This document shows positions 44,801 to 56,800 of a stretch of 64,000 bases of DNA, piece after piece. The notes below the pieces were generated by a model, which ran no database searches, was not told where the DNA came from, and worked only from the letters and a program-made list of their open reading frames with translations. Both the position numbers and the translations under genes were made by a program. Within the stretch, counting starts at the first letter, position 1. Each line of letters begins with the position of its first letter. This DNA is from Macropodus opercularis. Taxonomy: Eukaryota; Chordata; Actinopteri; Anabantiformes; Osphronemidae. The stretch is taken from contig CM061090.1 in assembly GCA_030770545.1 (NCBI GenBank), positions 16,464,501 to 16,528,500 on the forward strand. The letters are read 5' to 3'.

Positions 44801-47800
44801 AGTTGTAGTTGTTTCTTCAGTTGTGGTTGTTGTTGCTTCTGTTGTAGTTGTAGCTTCTGTAGTGGTTGTTGTGGGTGACTCAGTTGTTGTTGTTGCTTCT
44901 GTAGTGGTTGTTGTGGGTGACTGAGTTGTTGTTGCAGCAGTTGTAGTAGTTGTTGCATCTGTTGTTGCTTCAGTTGTGGTTGTTGTGGGTGACTCAGTTG
45001 TTGTCGTTGCTTCAGTTGTAGTTGTTGCTTCAGTTGTGGTTGTTGTGGGTGACTCAGTTGTTGTTGTATTTCTTGTAGTTGTTGTTGCTTCAGTAGTAGT
45101 TGTTGCTTCAGTTGTGGTTGTTGTGGGTGACTCGGTTGTTGTTGTTGCTTCTGTAGTGGTTGTTGTGGGTGACTGAGTTGTTGTTGCAGCAGTTGTAGTA
45201 GTTGTTGCATCTGTTGTTGCTTCAGTTGTGGTTGTTGTGGGTGACTCAGTTGTTATTGTTGCTTCAGTTGTGGTTGTTGTTGCTTCTGTTGTAGTTGTAG
45301 CTTCTGTAGTGGTTGTTGTGGGTGACTCAGTTGTCGCGGTTGTTGCTTCAGTTGTGGTTGTTGCTTGTGTAGTAGTTGTTGCTTCAGTTGTAGTTGTTTC
45401 TTCAGTTGTGGTTGTTGTTGCTTCTGTTGTAGTTGTAGCTTCTGTAGTGGTTGTTGTGGGTGACTCAGTTGTTGTCGTTACTTCTGTAGTGGTTGTTGTG
45501 GGTGACTGAGTTGTTGTTGCATCAGTTGTAGTAGTTGTTGCTTCAGACGTGGTTGTTGTTGCTTCTGTTGTAGTTGTAGCTTCTGTAGTGGTTGTTGTGG
45601 GTGACTCAGTTGTCGTGGTTGTTGCTTCAGTTGTGGTTGTTGCTTCTGTAGTAGTTGTTGTTGCTTCAGTTGTGGTTGTTTTTTCAGTAGTAGTTGTTGC
45701 TTCAGTTGTGGTTGTTGTTGCTTCTGTTGTAGTTGTAGCTTCTGTAGTGGTTGTTGTGGGTGACTCAGTTGTTGTTGTTGCTTCTGTTGTGCTTGTTGTG
45801 GGAGTCTCAGTTGTAGTGGTTGTTGCTTCAGTAGTAGTTGTGGCTTCAGTTGTAGTCGTTGATTCTGTAGTGGTTGTTGTGAGTGAGTCAGTTGTTGCTT
45901 CAGTTGTGGCTGTTGTTGCTTCTGTTGTAGTTGTAGCTTCTGTAGTGGTTGTTGTGGGTGACTCAGTTGTTGTGGTTGTTGCTTCAGTTGTAGTTGTTTC
46001 TTCAGTTGTGGTTGTTGTTGCTTCTGTTGTAGTTGTAGCTTCTGTAGTGGTTGTTGTGGGTGACTCAGTTGTTGTCGTTACTTCTGTAGTGGTTGTTGTG
46101 GGTGACTGAGTTGTTGTTGCATCAGTTGTAGTGGTTGTTGCATCAGTTGTAGTAGTTGTTGCTTCAGTCGTGGTTGTTGTTGCTTCACGTGTAGCTGTTG
46201 TAGCTTCTGTAGTGGTTGCTGTGGGTGACTCAGTTGTTGTTACATCAGTTGTAGTGGTTGTTGCATCTGTTGTAGTTGTTGTTGCTTCAGACGTGGTTGT
46301 TGTTGCTTCTGTTGTAGTTGTAGCTTCTGTAGTAGTTGTTGTGGGTGACTCAGTTGTTGTGGTTGTTGCTTCTGTTGTAGTTGCTTCAGTTGTGGTTGTT
46401 GTTGCTTCACTTGTAGTTGTTGTTGCTTCAGTTGTAGTTGTTACTTCAGTTGTGGTTGTTGTTGCTTCTGTTGTAGTTGTAGCTTCTGTAGTGGTTGTTG
46501 TGGGTGACTCAGTTGTAGTAGTTGTTGCATCTGTTGTAGTTGTTGTTGCTTCCGTTGTGGTTGTTGCTTCAGACGTGGTTGTTGTTGCTTCTGTTGTAGT
46601 TGTAGCTTCTGTAGTGGTTGTTGTGGGTGACTCAGTTGTCGTGGTTGTTGCTTCAGTTGTGGTTGTTGCTTCTGTAGTAGTTGTTGTTGCTTCAGTTGTG
46701 GTTGTTTTTTCAGTAGTAGTTGTTGCTTCAGTTGTGGTTGTTGTTGCTTCTGTTGTAGTTGTAGCTTCTGTAGTGGTTGTTGTGGGTGACTCAGTTGTTG
46801 TTGTTGCTTCTGTTGTGCTTGTTGTGGGAGTCTCAGTTGTAGTGGTTGTTGCTTCAGTAGTAGTTGTGGCTTCAGTTGTAGTCATTGATTCTGTAGTGGT
46901 TGTTGTGAGTGAGTCAGTTGTTGCTTCAGTTGTGGCTGTTGTTGCTTCTGTTGTAGTTGTAGCTTCTGTAGTGGTTGTTGTGGGTGACTCAGTTGTTGTG
47001 GTTGTTGCTTCAGTTGTAGTTGTTTCTTCAGTTGTGGTTGTTGTTGCTTCTGTTGTAGTTGTAGCTTCTGTAGTGGTTGTTGTGGGTGACTCAGTTGTTG
47101 TCGTTACTTCTGTAGTGGTTGTTGTGGGTGACTGAGTTGTTGTTGCTTCAGACGTGGTTGTTGTTGCTTCTGTTGTAGTTGTAGCTTCTGTAGTGGTTGC
47201 TGTGGGTGACTCAGTTGTTGTTACATCAGTTGTAGTGGTTGTTGCATCTGTTGTAGTTGTTGTTGCTTCAGACGTGGTTGTTGTTGCTTCTGTTGTAGTT
47301 GTAGCTTCTGTAGTGGTTGTTGTGGGTGACTCAGTTGTTGTGGTTGTTGCTTCTGTTGTAGTTGCTTCAGTTGTGGTTGTTGTTGCTTCACTTGTAGTTG
47401 TTGTTGCTTCAGTTGTGGTTGTTGTTGCTTCACTTGTAGTTGTTGTTGCTTCAGTTGTAGTTGTTACTTCAGTTGTGGTTGTTGTTGCTTCTGTTGTAGT
47501 TGTAGCTTCTGTAGTGGTTGTTGTGGGTGACTCAGTTGTAGTAGTTGTTGCATCTGTTGTAGTTGTTGTTGCTTCCGTTGTGGTAGTTGCTTCAGACGTG
47601 GTTGTTGTTGCTTCTGTTGTAGTTGTAGCTTCTGTAGTGGTTGTTGTGGGTGACTCAGTTGTCGTGGTTGTTGCTTCAGTTGTGGTTGTTGCTTGTGTAG
47701 TAGTTGTTGCTTCAGTTGTAGTTGTTTCTTCAGTTGTGGTTGTTGTTGCTTCTGTTGTAGTTGTAGCTTCTGTAGTGGTTGTTGTGGGTGACTCAGTTGT

Positions 47801-50800
47801 TGTTGTTGCTTCTGTAGTGGTTGTTGTGGGTGACTGAGTTGTTGTTGCAGCAGTTGTAGTAGTTGTTGCATCTGTTGTTGCTTCAGTTGTGGTTGTTGTG
47901 GGTGACTCAGTTGTTGTCGTTGCTTCAGTTGTAGTTGTTGCTTCTGTAGTGGTTGTTGTGGGTGACTCAGTTGTTGTTGCATTTGTTGTAGTTGTTGTTG
48001 CTTCAGTAGTAGTTGTTGCTTCAGTTGTGGTTGTTGTGGGTGACTCAGTTGTTGTTGTTGCTTCAGTTGTAGATATTGTGGGATTCTCAGTTGTAGTGGT
48101 TGTTGCTTCAGTAGTAGTTGTTGCTTCTGTTGTAGTCGTTGCTTCTGTAGTGGTTGTTGTGGGTGACTCAGTTGTCGCGGTTGTTGCTTCAGTTGTGGTT
48201 GTTGCTTGTGTAGCAGTTGTTGCTTCAGTTGTAGTTGTTTCTTCAGTTGTGGTTGTTGTTGCTTCTGTTGTAGTTGTAGCTTCTGTAGTGGTTGTTGTGG
48301 GTGACTCAGTTGTTGTCGTTACTTCTGTAGTGGTTGTTGTGGGTGACTGAGTTGTTGTTGCATCAGTTGTAGTAGTTGTTGCTTCAGACGTGGTTGTTGT
48401 TGCTTCTGTTGTAGTCGTTGCTTCTGTAGTGGTTGTTGTGGGTGACTCAGTTGTAGTAGTTGTTGCATCTGTTGTAGTTGTTGTTGCTTCCGTTGTGGTT
48501 GTTGCTTCAGACGTGGTTATTGTTGCTTCTGTTGTAGTCGTTGCTTCTGTAGTGGTTGTTGTGGGTGACTCAGTTGTCGCGGTTGTTGCTTCAGTTGTGG
48601 TTGTTGCTTGTGTAGTAGTTGTTGCTTCAGTTGTAGTTGTTTCTTCAGTTGTGGTTGTTGTTGCTTCTGTTGTAGTTGTAGCTTCTGTAGTGGTTGTTGT
48701 GGGTGACTGAGTTGTTGTGGTTGTTGCTTCAGTTGTGGTTGTTTTTTCAGTAGTAGTTGTTGCTTCAGTTGTGGTTGTTGTTGCTTCTGTTGTAGTTGTA
48801 GCTTCTGTAGTGGTTGTTGTGGGTGACTCAGTTGTTGTTGTTGCTTCTGTTGTGCTTGTTGTGGGAGTCTCAGTTGTAGTGGTTGTTGCTTCAGTAGTAG
48901 TTGTTGCTTCAGTTGTAGTCGTTGATTCTGTAGTGGTTGTTGTGAGTGAGTCAGTTGTTGCTTCAGTTGTGGCTGTTGTTGCTTCTGTTGTAGTTGTAGC
49001 TTCTGTAGTGGTTGTTGTGGGTGACTCAGTTGTTGTGGTTGTTGCTTCAGTTGTAGTTGTTTCTTCAGTTGTGGTTGTTGTTGCTTCTGTTGTAGTTGTA
49101 GCTTCTGTAGTGGTTGTTGTGGGTGACTCAGTTGTTGTCGTTACTTCTGTAGTGGTTGTTGTGGGTGACTGAGTTGTTGTTGCATCAGTTGTAGTAGTTG
49201 TTGCTTCAGTCGTGGTTGTTGTTGCTTCACGTGTAGCTGTTGTAGCTTCTGTAGTGGTTGCTGTGGGTGACTCAGTTGTTGTTACATCAGTTGTAGTGGT
49301 TGTTGCATCTGTTGTAGTTGTTGTAGCTTCAGACGTGGTTGTTGTTGCTTCTGTTGTAGTTGTAGCTTCTGTAGTGGTTGTTGTGGGTGACTCAATTGTT
49401 GTGGTTGTTGCTTCTGTTGTAGTTGCTTCAGTTGTGGTTGTTGTTGCTTCACTTGTAGTTGTTGTTGCTTCAGTTGTAGTTGTTACTTCAGTTGTGGTTG
49501 TTGTTGCTTCTGTTGTAGTTGTAGCTTCTGTAGTGGTTGTTGTGGGTGACTCAGTTGTAGTAGTTGTTGCATCTGTTGTAGTTGTTGTTGCTTCCGTTGT
49601 GGTAGTTGCTTCAGACGTGGTTGTTGTTGCTTCTGTTGTAGTTGTAGCTTCTGTAGTGGTTGTTGTGGGTGACTCAGTTGTCATGGTTGTTGCTTCAGTT
49701 GTGGTTGTTGCTTGTGTAGTAGTTGTTGCTTCAGTTGTAGTTGTTTCTTCAGTTGTGGTTGTTGTTGCTTCTGTTGTAGTTGTAGCTTCTGTAGTGGTTG
49801 TTGTGGGTGACTGAGTTGTTGTTGCATCAGTTGTAGTAGTTGTTGCTTCAGACGTGGTTGTTGTTGCTTCTGTTGTAGTTGTAGCTTCTGTAGTGGTTGT
49901 TGTGGGTAACTCAGTTGTTGTGGTTGTTGCTTCTGTTGTAGTTGCTTCAGTTGTGGTTGTTGTTGCTTCACTTGTAGTTGTTGTTGCTTCAGTTGTAGTT
50001 GTTACTTCAGTTGTGGTTGTTGTTGCTTCTGTTGTAGTTGTAGCTTCTGTAGTGGTTGTTGTGGGTGACTCAGTTGTTGTCGTTACTTCTGTAGTGGTTG
50101 TTGTGGGTGACTGAGTTGTTGTTGCATCAGTTGTAGTAGTTGTTGCTTCAGTCGTGGTTGTTGTTGCTTCACGTGTAGCTGTTGTAGCTTCTGTAGTGGT
50201 TGCTGTGGGTGACTCAGTTGTTGTTACATCAGTTGTAGTGGTTGTTGCATCTGTTGTAGTTGTTGTTGCTTCAGACGTGGTTGTTGTTGCTTCTCTTGTA
50301 GTTGTAGCTTCTGTAGTGGTTGTTGTGGGTGACTCAGTTGTTGTGGTTGTTGCTTCTGTTGTAGTTGCTTCAGTTGTGGTTGTTGTTGCTTCACTTGTAG
50401 TTGTTGTTGCTTCAGTTGTAGTTGTTACTTCAGTTGTGGTTGTTGTTGCTTCTGTTGTAGTTGTAGCTTCTGTAGTGGTTGTTGTGGGTGACTCAGTTGT
50501 AGTAGTTGTTGCATCTGTTGTAGTTGTTGTTGCTTCCGTTGTGGTTGTTGCTTCAGACGTGGTTGTTGTTGCTTCTGTTGTAGTTGTAGCTTCTGTAGTG
50601 GTTGTTGTGGGTGACTCAGTTGTCGTGGTTGTTGCTTCAGTTGTGGTTGTTGCTTGTGTAGTAGTTTTTGCTTCAGTTGTAGTTGTTTCTTCAGTTGTGG
50701 TTGTTGTTGCTTCTGTTGTAGTTGTAGCTTCTGTAGTGGTTGTTGTGGGTAACTCAGTTGTCGTGGTTGTTGCTTCAGTTGTGGTTGTTGCTTCTGTAGT

Positions 50801-53800
50801 AGTTGTTGTTGCTTCAGTTGTGGTTGTTTTTTCAGTAGTAGTTGTTGCTTCAGTTGTGGTTGTTGTTGCTTCTGTTGTAGTTGTAGCTTCTGTAGTGGTT
50901 GTTGTGGGTGACTCAGTTGTTGTTGTTGCTTCTGTTGTGCTTGTTGTGGGAGTCTCAGTTGTAGTGGTTGTTGCTTCAGTAGTAGTTGTGGCTTCAGTTG
51001 TAGTCGTTGATTCTGTAGTGGTTGTTGTGGGTGACTCAGTTGATGTGATTGTTGCTTCAGTTGTAGTTGTTTTTTCAGTTGTGGTTGTTGTTGCTTCTGT
51101 TGTAGTTGTAGCTTCTGTAGTGGTTGTTGTGGGTGACTGAGTTGTTGTTGCATCAGTTGTAGTAGTTGTTGCTTCAGTCGTGGTTGTTGTTGCTTCACTT
51201 GTAGCTGTTGTAGCTTCTGTAGTGGTTGTTGTGGGTGACTCAGTTGTTGTTACATCAGTTGTAGTGGTTGTTACATCTGTTGTAGTTGCTGTTGCTTCAG
51301 TTGTGGTTGTTGCTTCAGACGTGGTTGTTGTTGCTTCTGTTGTAGTTGCTTCAGTTGTGGTTGTTGTTGCTTCACTTGTAGTTGTTGTTGCTTCTGTTGT
51401 AGTTGTAGCTACTTCAGTGGTTGTTGTGGGTGACTCAGTTGTTGTTGTTGCTTCTGTTGTGGATGTTGTTGCACCAGTTGTAGTTGTTGTTGCTTCAGTT
51501 GTGGTTGTTGTTGTGGGTTCCTCAGTGTTGGTCGTTGTCAGTTCAGGTGTTGTTGTTGTTGTTGGTGCCTCAGTTGTTGCACTTGAAACTTTAAGTGAGT
51601 TAAACAACAAAAGGACATAAATATATACAGTCTTTGGTTTGATGTGTTGATTTTGAATTTTTAGAACTAGGCCTACACATTACTTACGTATGCCGTCCAC
51701 AGTGATGGAGCTGGTTTCAATGTCAAAACCAGTGACAGTTGAAGATGCATTGATCAAAACATCAGCAATCTGAGTGTTGGTAGGAACAAATGAGTTGTTG
51801 AAGTTGATGTCAAATGTGTTGACAACTGATCCATTGCTACAAGAGAGGAATACAAAATCTTAATTTAAACATGACATTAAGGATATTATTGTTAAAATGT
51901 TCAAAGAAGTAATGACAAAATACCTGTATTTTACAATGATCATATCAATAAAAGTCATGAATGCCTTAGTGAAAAGAGGATCAACCTACAAAATACAACA
52001 GAAAAAGAAAAATATTTTATTTATGATTTATGTTTTTTGTTTTTGTCAATAAAGGTATAACATGACGCAACATTGTGTAGCCACATGCAGTAGTATCCTA
52101 CCAGTAAAGCTTACCTGTGATGTTATCATTGTAGTTCTTTCTTTAAAATGTGTAGATGATGAATTATTTAGGTCACTTGTAAATGTGTTAGAGCGAGATC
52201 TGAAAGTCACTTGTTTTGTTGCAATTCCATGTTCTGTAGTTGTTGCAGTTGTTATGGCATCAATTGTAGTTGTTGTGGGCACATCTGTTAAGGTTGTTGT
52301 TGACTCACTTGTGGTTTGAATGGCTTCAGTTGTAGATGTTGTAACTTCAGTTGTAGTTGTTGTTGCCTCAGTTGTGGTTGTTGCAGGTGCTTGAGTTGTA
52401 CTTGTTGTTATCTCAATTGTTGTTTCAGTTGTAGTTGTTTCTGCCTTAATTGTGATTGTTGTGGGTGCATCAGTTGTAGTTGTCGCTTCACTTGTTACTT
52501 CACTTGTAGTTGTTGTGGGTGCCTCGATTTTAATCGTTGTTGCTGTAGTTGTGGTTGTTGCTTTTGTAGTGGTTGTTGTTGCTTCTGTTGTAGTTGTAGC
52601 TTCTGTAGTGGGTGACTCAGTTGTTGTTGTTGCTTCACTTGTGGTTGTTGTGGGTGCCTCAGTTGTAGTCGTTGTTGCTTCAGTTGTAGTTGTTGTGGGT
52701 ACCTCAGTTGTAGTCGTTGTTTCTTTTGTAGTGGTTGTTGTTGCTTCTGTTGTAGTTGTAGCTTCTGTAGTGGGTGACTCAGTTGTTGTTGTTGCTTCAA
52801 TTGTAGTTGTATCAGTTGTGAATGTGGTTGCTTCAGTTGTAGTTGTTGCTTCAGTTGTGGTTGTTGTTGCTTCTGTTGTAGTTGTAGCTTCTGTAGTGGT
52901 TGTTGTGGGTGACTCAGTTGTTGTTGTTGCTTCTGTAGTGGTTGTTGTGGGTGCCTCAGTTGTAGTCATTGTCACTTCAGTTGTGGTTGTTGTGGGTACC
53001 TCAGTTGTTGTTGTTGCTTCTGTTGTAGTTGTTGTTGCTTCTGTTGTAGTTGTAGCTTCTGTAGTAGTTGACTCAGTTGTTGTTGTTGCTTCACTTGTGG
53101 TTGTTGTGTGTGCCTCAGTTGTAGTCGTTGTTGCTTCAGTTGTGGTTGTTGTGGGTACCTCAGTTGTAGTCGTTGTTGCTTTTGTAGTGAATGTTGTTGC
53201 TTCAGTTGTAGTTGTTGCTTCAGTTGTGGTTGTTGTGGGTGACTCAGTCGTTGATGCTTCAGTTGTAGTTGTTGTTTCTTCAGCTGTGGTTGTTGCTTCA
53301 GTTTTGGTTTTTGTGGGTGCCTCAGTTGTAGTCGTTGTTGCTTCAGTCGTGGTTGTTTTGGGTGCCTCGGTTGTAGTCATTGTCACTTCAGTTGTGGTTG
53401 TTGTGGGTACCTCAGTTGTTGTTGTTGCTTCTGTTGTAGTTGTTGTTGCTTCTGTTGTAGTTGTAGCTTCTGTAGTAGTTGACTCAGTTGTTGTTGTTGC
53501 TTCACTTGTGGTTGTTGTGGGTGACTCAGTTGTAGTCGTTGTTGCTTCAGTTGTGGTTGTTGTGGGTGAGTCAGTTGTTGTTGCATCAGGTGTGGATGTT
53601 GTTGCTTCAGTTGTAGTTGTTGTTGTTTCAGTTGTGGTTGTTGTTGCTTCTGTTGTAGTTGTAGCTTCTGTAGTGGTTGTTGTGGGTGACTCAGTTGTTG
53701 TTGTTGCTTCTGTTGTAGTTGTTGTTGCTTCTGTTGTAGTTGTAGCTTCTGTAGTAGTTGACTCAGTTGTTGTTGTTGCTTCACTTGTGGTTGTTGTGGG

Positions 53801-56800
53801 TGACTCAGTTGTAGTCGTTGTTGCTTCACTTGTGGTTGTTGTGTGTGCCTCAGTTGTAGTCGTTGTTGCTTCAGTTGTGGTTGTTGTGGGTACCTCAGTT
53901 GTAGTCGTTGTTGCTTTTGTAGTGAATGTTGTTGCTTCAGTTGTAGTTGTTGCTTCTGTTGTAGTTGTTGTTGCTTCTGTTGTAGTTGTAGCTTCTGTAG
54001 TAGTTGACTCAGTTGTTGTTGTTGCTTCACTTGTGGTTGTTGTGTGTGCCTCAGTTGTAGTCGTTGTTGCTTCAGTTGTGGTTGTTGTGGGTACCTCAGT
54101 TGTAGTCGTTGTTGCTTTTGTAGTGAATGTTGTTCCTTCAGTTGTAGTTGTTGCTTCAGTTGTGGTTGTTGTGGGTGACTCAGTCGTTGATGCTTCAGTT
54201 GTAGTTGTTGTTTCTTCAGCTGTGGTTGTTGCTTCAGTAGTAGTTGTTGCTTCAGTTTTGGTTGTTGTGGGTGCCTCAGTTGTAGTCGTTGTTGCTTCAG
54301 TCGTGGTTGTTTTAGGTGCCTCGGTTGTAGTCATTGTCACTTCAGTTGTGGTTGTTGTGGGTACCTCAGTTGTTGTTGTTGCTTCTGTTGTAGTTGTTGT
54401 TGCTTCTGTTGTAGTTGTAGCTTCTGTAGTAGTTGACTCAGTTGTTGTTGTTGCTTCACTTGTGGTTGTTGTGGGTGACTCAGTTGTAGTCGTTGTTGCT
54501 TCTGTTGTAGTTGTTGTTGCTTCTGTTGTAGTTGTAGCTTCTGTAGTAGTTGACTCAGTTGTTGTTGTTGCTTCACTTGTGGTTGTTGTGGGTGACTCAG
54601 TTGTGGATGTTGTTGCTTCAGTTGTAGTTGTTGTTGTTTCAGTTGTGGTTGTTGTTGCTTCTGTTGTAGTTGTAGCTTCTGTAGTGGTTGTTGTGGGTGA
54701 CTCAGTTGTTGTTGCTTCTGTTGTGGTTGTTGTGGGTGACTCAGTTGTGGTCATTGTTGCTTCAGTTGTGGTTGTTGTTACTTCTGTAGTGGTTGTCGTG
54801 GGTGACTCAGTTGTTGTTGCATCTGTTGTAGTTGTTGATGTTTCAGTTGTAGTTGTTGTTTCTTCAGCTGTGGTTGTTGTGGGAGTCTCAGTTGTAGTTG
54901 TTGTTGCTTCTGTTGTAGTCGTAGCTTCTGTAGTGGGTGACTCAGTTGTTTCTGTTGCTTCTGTTGTAGTTGTAGCTTCTGTAGTGGGTGACTCAATTGT
55001 TGTTGTTGCTTCTATTGTAGTTGTAGCTTTTGTAGTAGTTGACTCAGTTGTTGTTGTTGCTTCACTTGTGGTTGTTGTGGGTACCTCAGTTGTAGTCGTT
55101 GTTGCTTCAGTTGTGGTTGTTGTGGGTGACTCAGTTGTTGTTGCATCAGTTGTGGATGTTGTTGTTTCAGTTGTAGTTGTTGTTGTTTCAGTTGTGGTTG
55201 TTGTTGCTTCTGTTGTAGTTGTAGCTTCTGTAGTGGTTGTTGTGGGTGACTCAGTTGTTGTTGTTGTTGCTTCTGTTGTGGTTGTTGTGGGTGACTCAGT
55301 TGTGGTCATTGTTGCTTCAGTTGTGGTTGTTGTTACTTCTGTAGTGGTTGTTGTGGGTGACTCAGTTGTAGTTGTTGCTTCAGTTGTGGTTGTTGTGGGT
55401 GACTCAGTCGTTGATGCTTCAGTTGTAGTTGTTGTTTCTTTAGCTGTGGTTGTTGCTTCAGTAGTAGTAGTTGTTGCTTCAGTTTTGGTTGTTGCTTCTG
55501 TTATAGTTGTTGCTTCATTTGTGGTTGTTGTGGGTGCCTCAGGTGTAGTCGTTGTTGCTTCAGTTGTGGTTGTTGTGGGTACCTCAGTTGTAGTCGTTGT
55601 TGCTTTTGTAGTGAATGTTGTTGCTTCAGTTGTAGTTGTTGCTTCAGTTGTGGTTGTTGTGGGTGACTCAGTCGTTGATGCTTCAGTTGTAGTTGTTGTT
55701 TCTTCAGCTGTGGTTGTTGCTTCAGTAGTAGTAGTTGTTGCTTCAGTTTTGGTTGTTGCTTCTGTTATAGTTGTTGCTTCACTTGTGGTTGTTGTGGGTG
55801 CCTCAGTTGTAGTCGTTGTCCCTTCAGTTGTGGTTGTTGTGGGTACCTCAGTTGTTGTTGTTGCTTCTGTTGTAGTTGTAGCTTCTGTAGTAGTTGACTC
55901 AGTTGTTGATGTTGCTTCACTTGTGGTTGTTGTGTGTGCCTCAGTTATAGTCGTTGTTGCTTCAGTTGTGGTTGTTGTGGGTACCTCAGTTGTAGTCGTT
56001 GTTGCTTTTGTAGTGAATGTTGTTGCTTCAGTTGTAGTTGTTGCTTCAGTTGTGGTTGTTGTGGGTGACTCAGTCGTTGATGCTTCAGTTGTAGTTGTTG
56101 TTTCTTCAGCTGTGGTTGTTGCTTCAGTAGTAGTTGTTGCTTCAGTTTTGGTTGTTGTGGGTGCCTCAGTTGTAGTCGTTGTTGCTTCAGTTGTGGTTGT
56201 TTTAGGTGCCTCGGTTGTAGTCATTGTCACTTCAGTTGTGGTTGTTGTGGGTACCTCAGTTGTTGTTGTTGCTTCTGTTGTAGTTGTTGTTGCTTCTGTG
56301 TTAGTTGTAGCTTCTGTAGTAGTTGACTCAGTTGTTGTTGTTGCTTCACTTGTGGTTGTTGTGGGTGACTCAGTTGTGGTCATTGTTGCTTCAGTTGTGG
56401 TTGTTGTTACTTCTGTAGTGGTTGTCGTGGGTACCTCAGTTGTTGTTGTTGCTTCTGTTGTAGTTGTTGTTGCTTCTGTTGTAGTTGTAGCTTCTGTAGT
56501 AGTTGACTCAGTTGTTGTTGTTGCTTCACTTGTGGTTGTTGTGTGTGCCTCAGTTGTAGTCGTTGTTACTTCAGTTGTGGTTGTTGTGGGTACCTCAGTT
56601 GTAGTCGTTGTTGCTTTTGTAGTGAATGTTGTTGCTTCAGTTGTAGTTGTTGCTTCAGTTGTGGTTGTTGTGGGTGACTCAGTCGTTGATGCTTCAGTTG
56701 TAGTTGTTGTTTCTTCAGCTGTGGTTGTTGCTTCAGTAGTAGTTGTTGCTTCAGTTTTGGTTGTTGTGGGTGCCTCAGTTGTAGTCGTTGTTGCTTCAGT

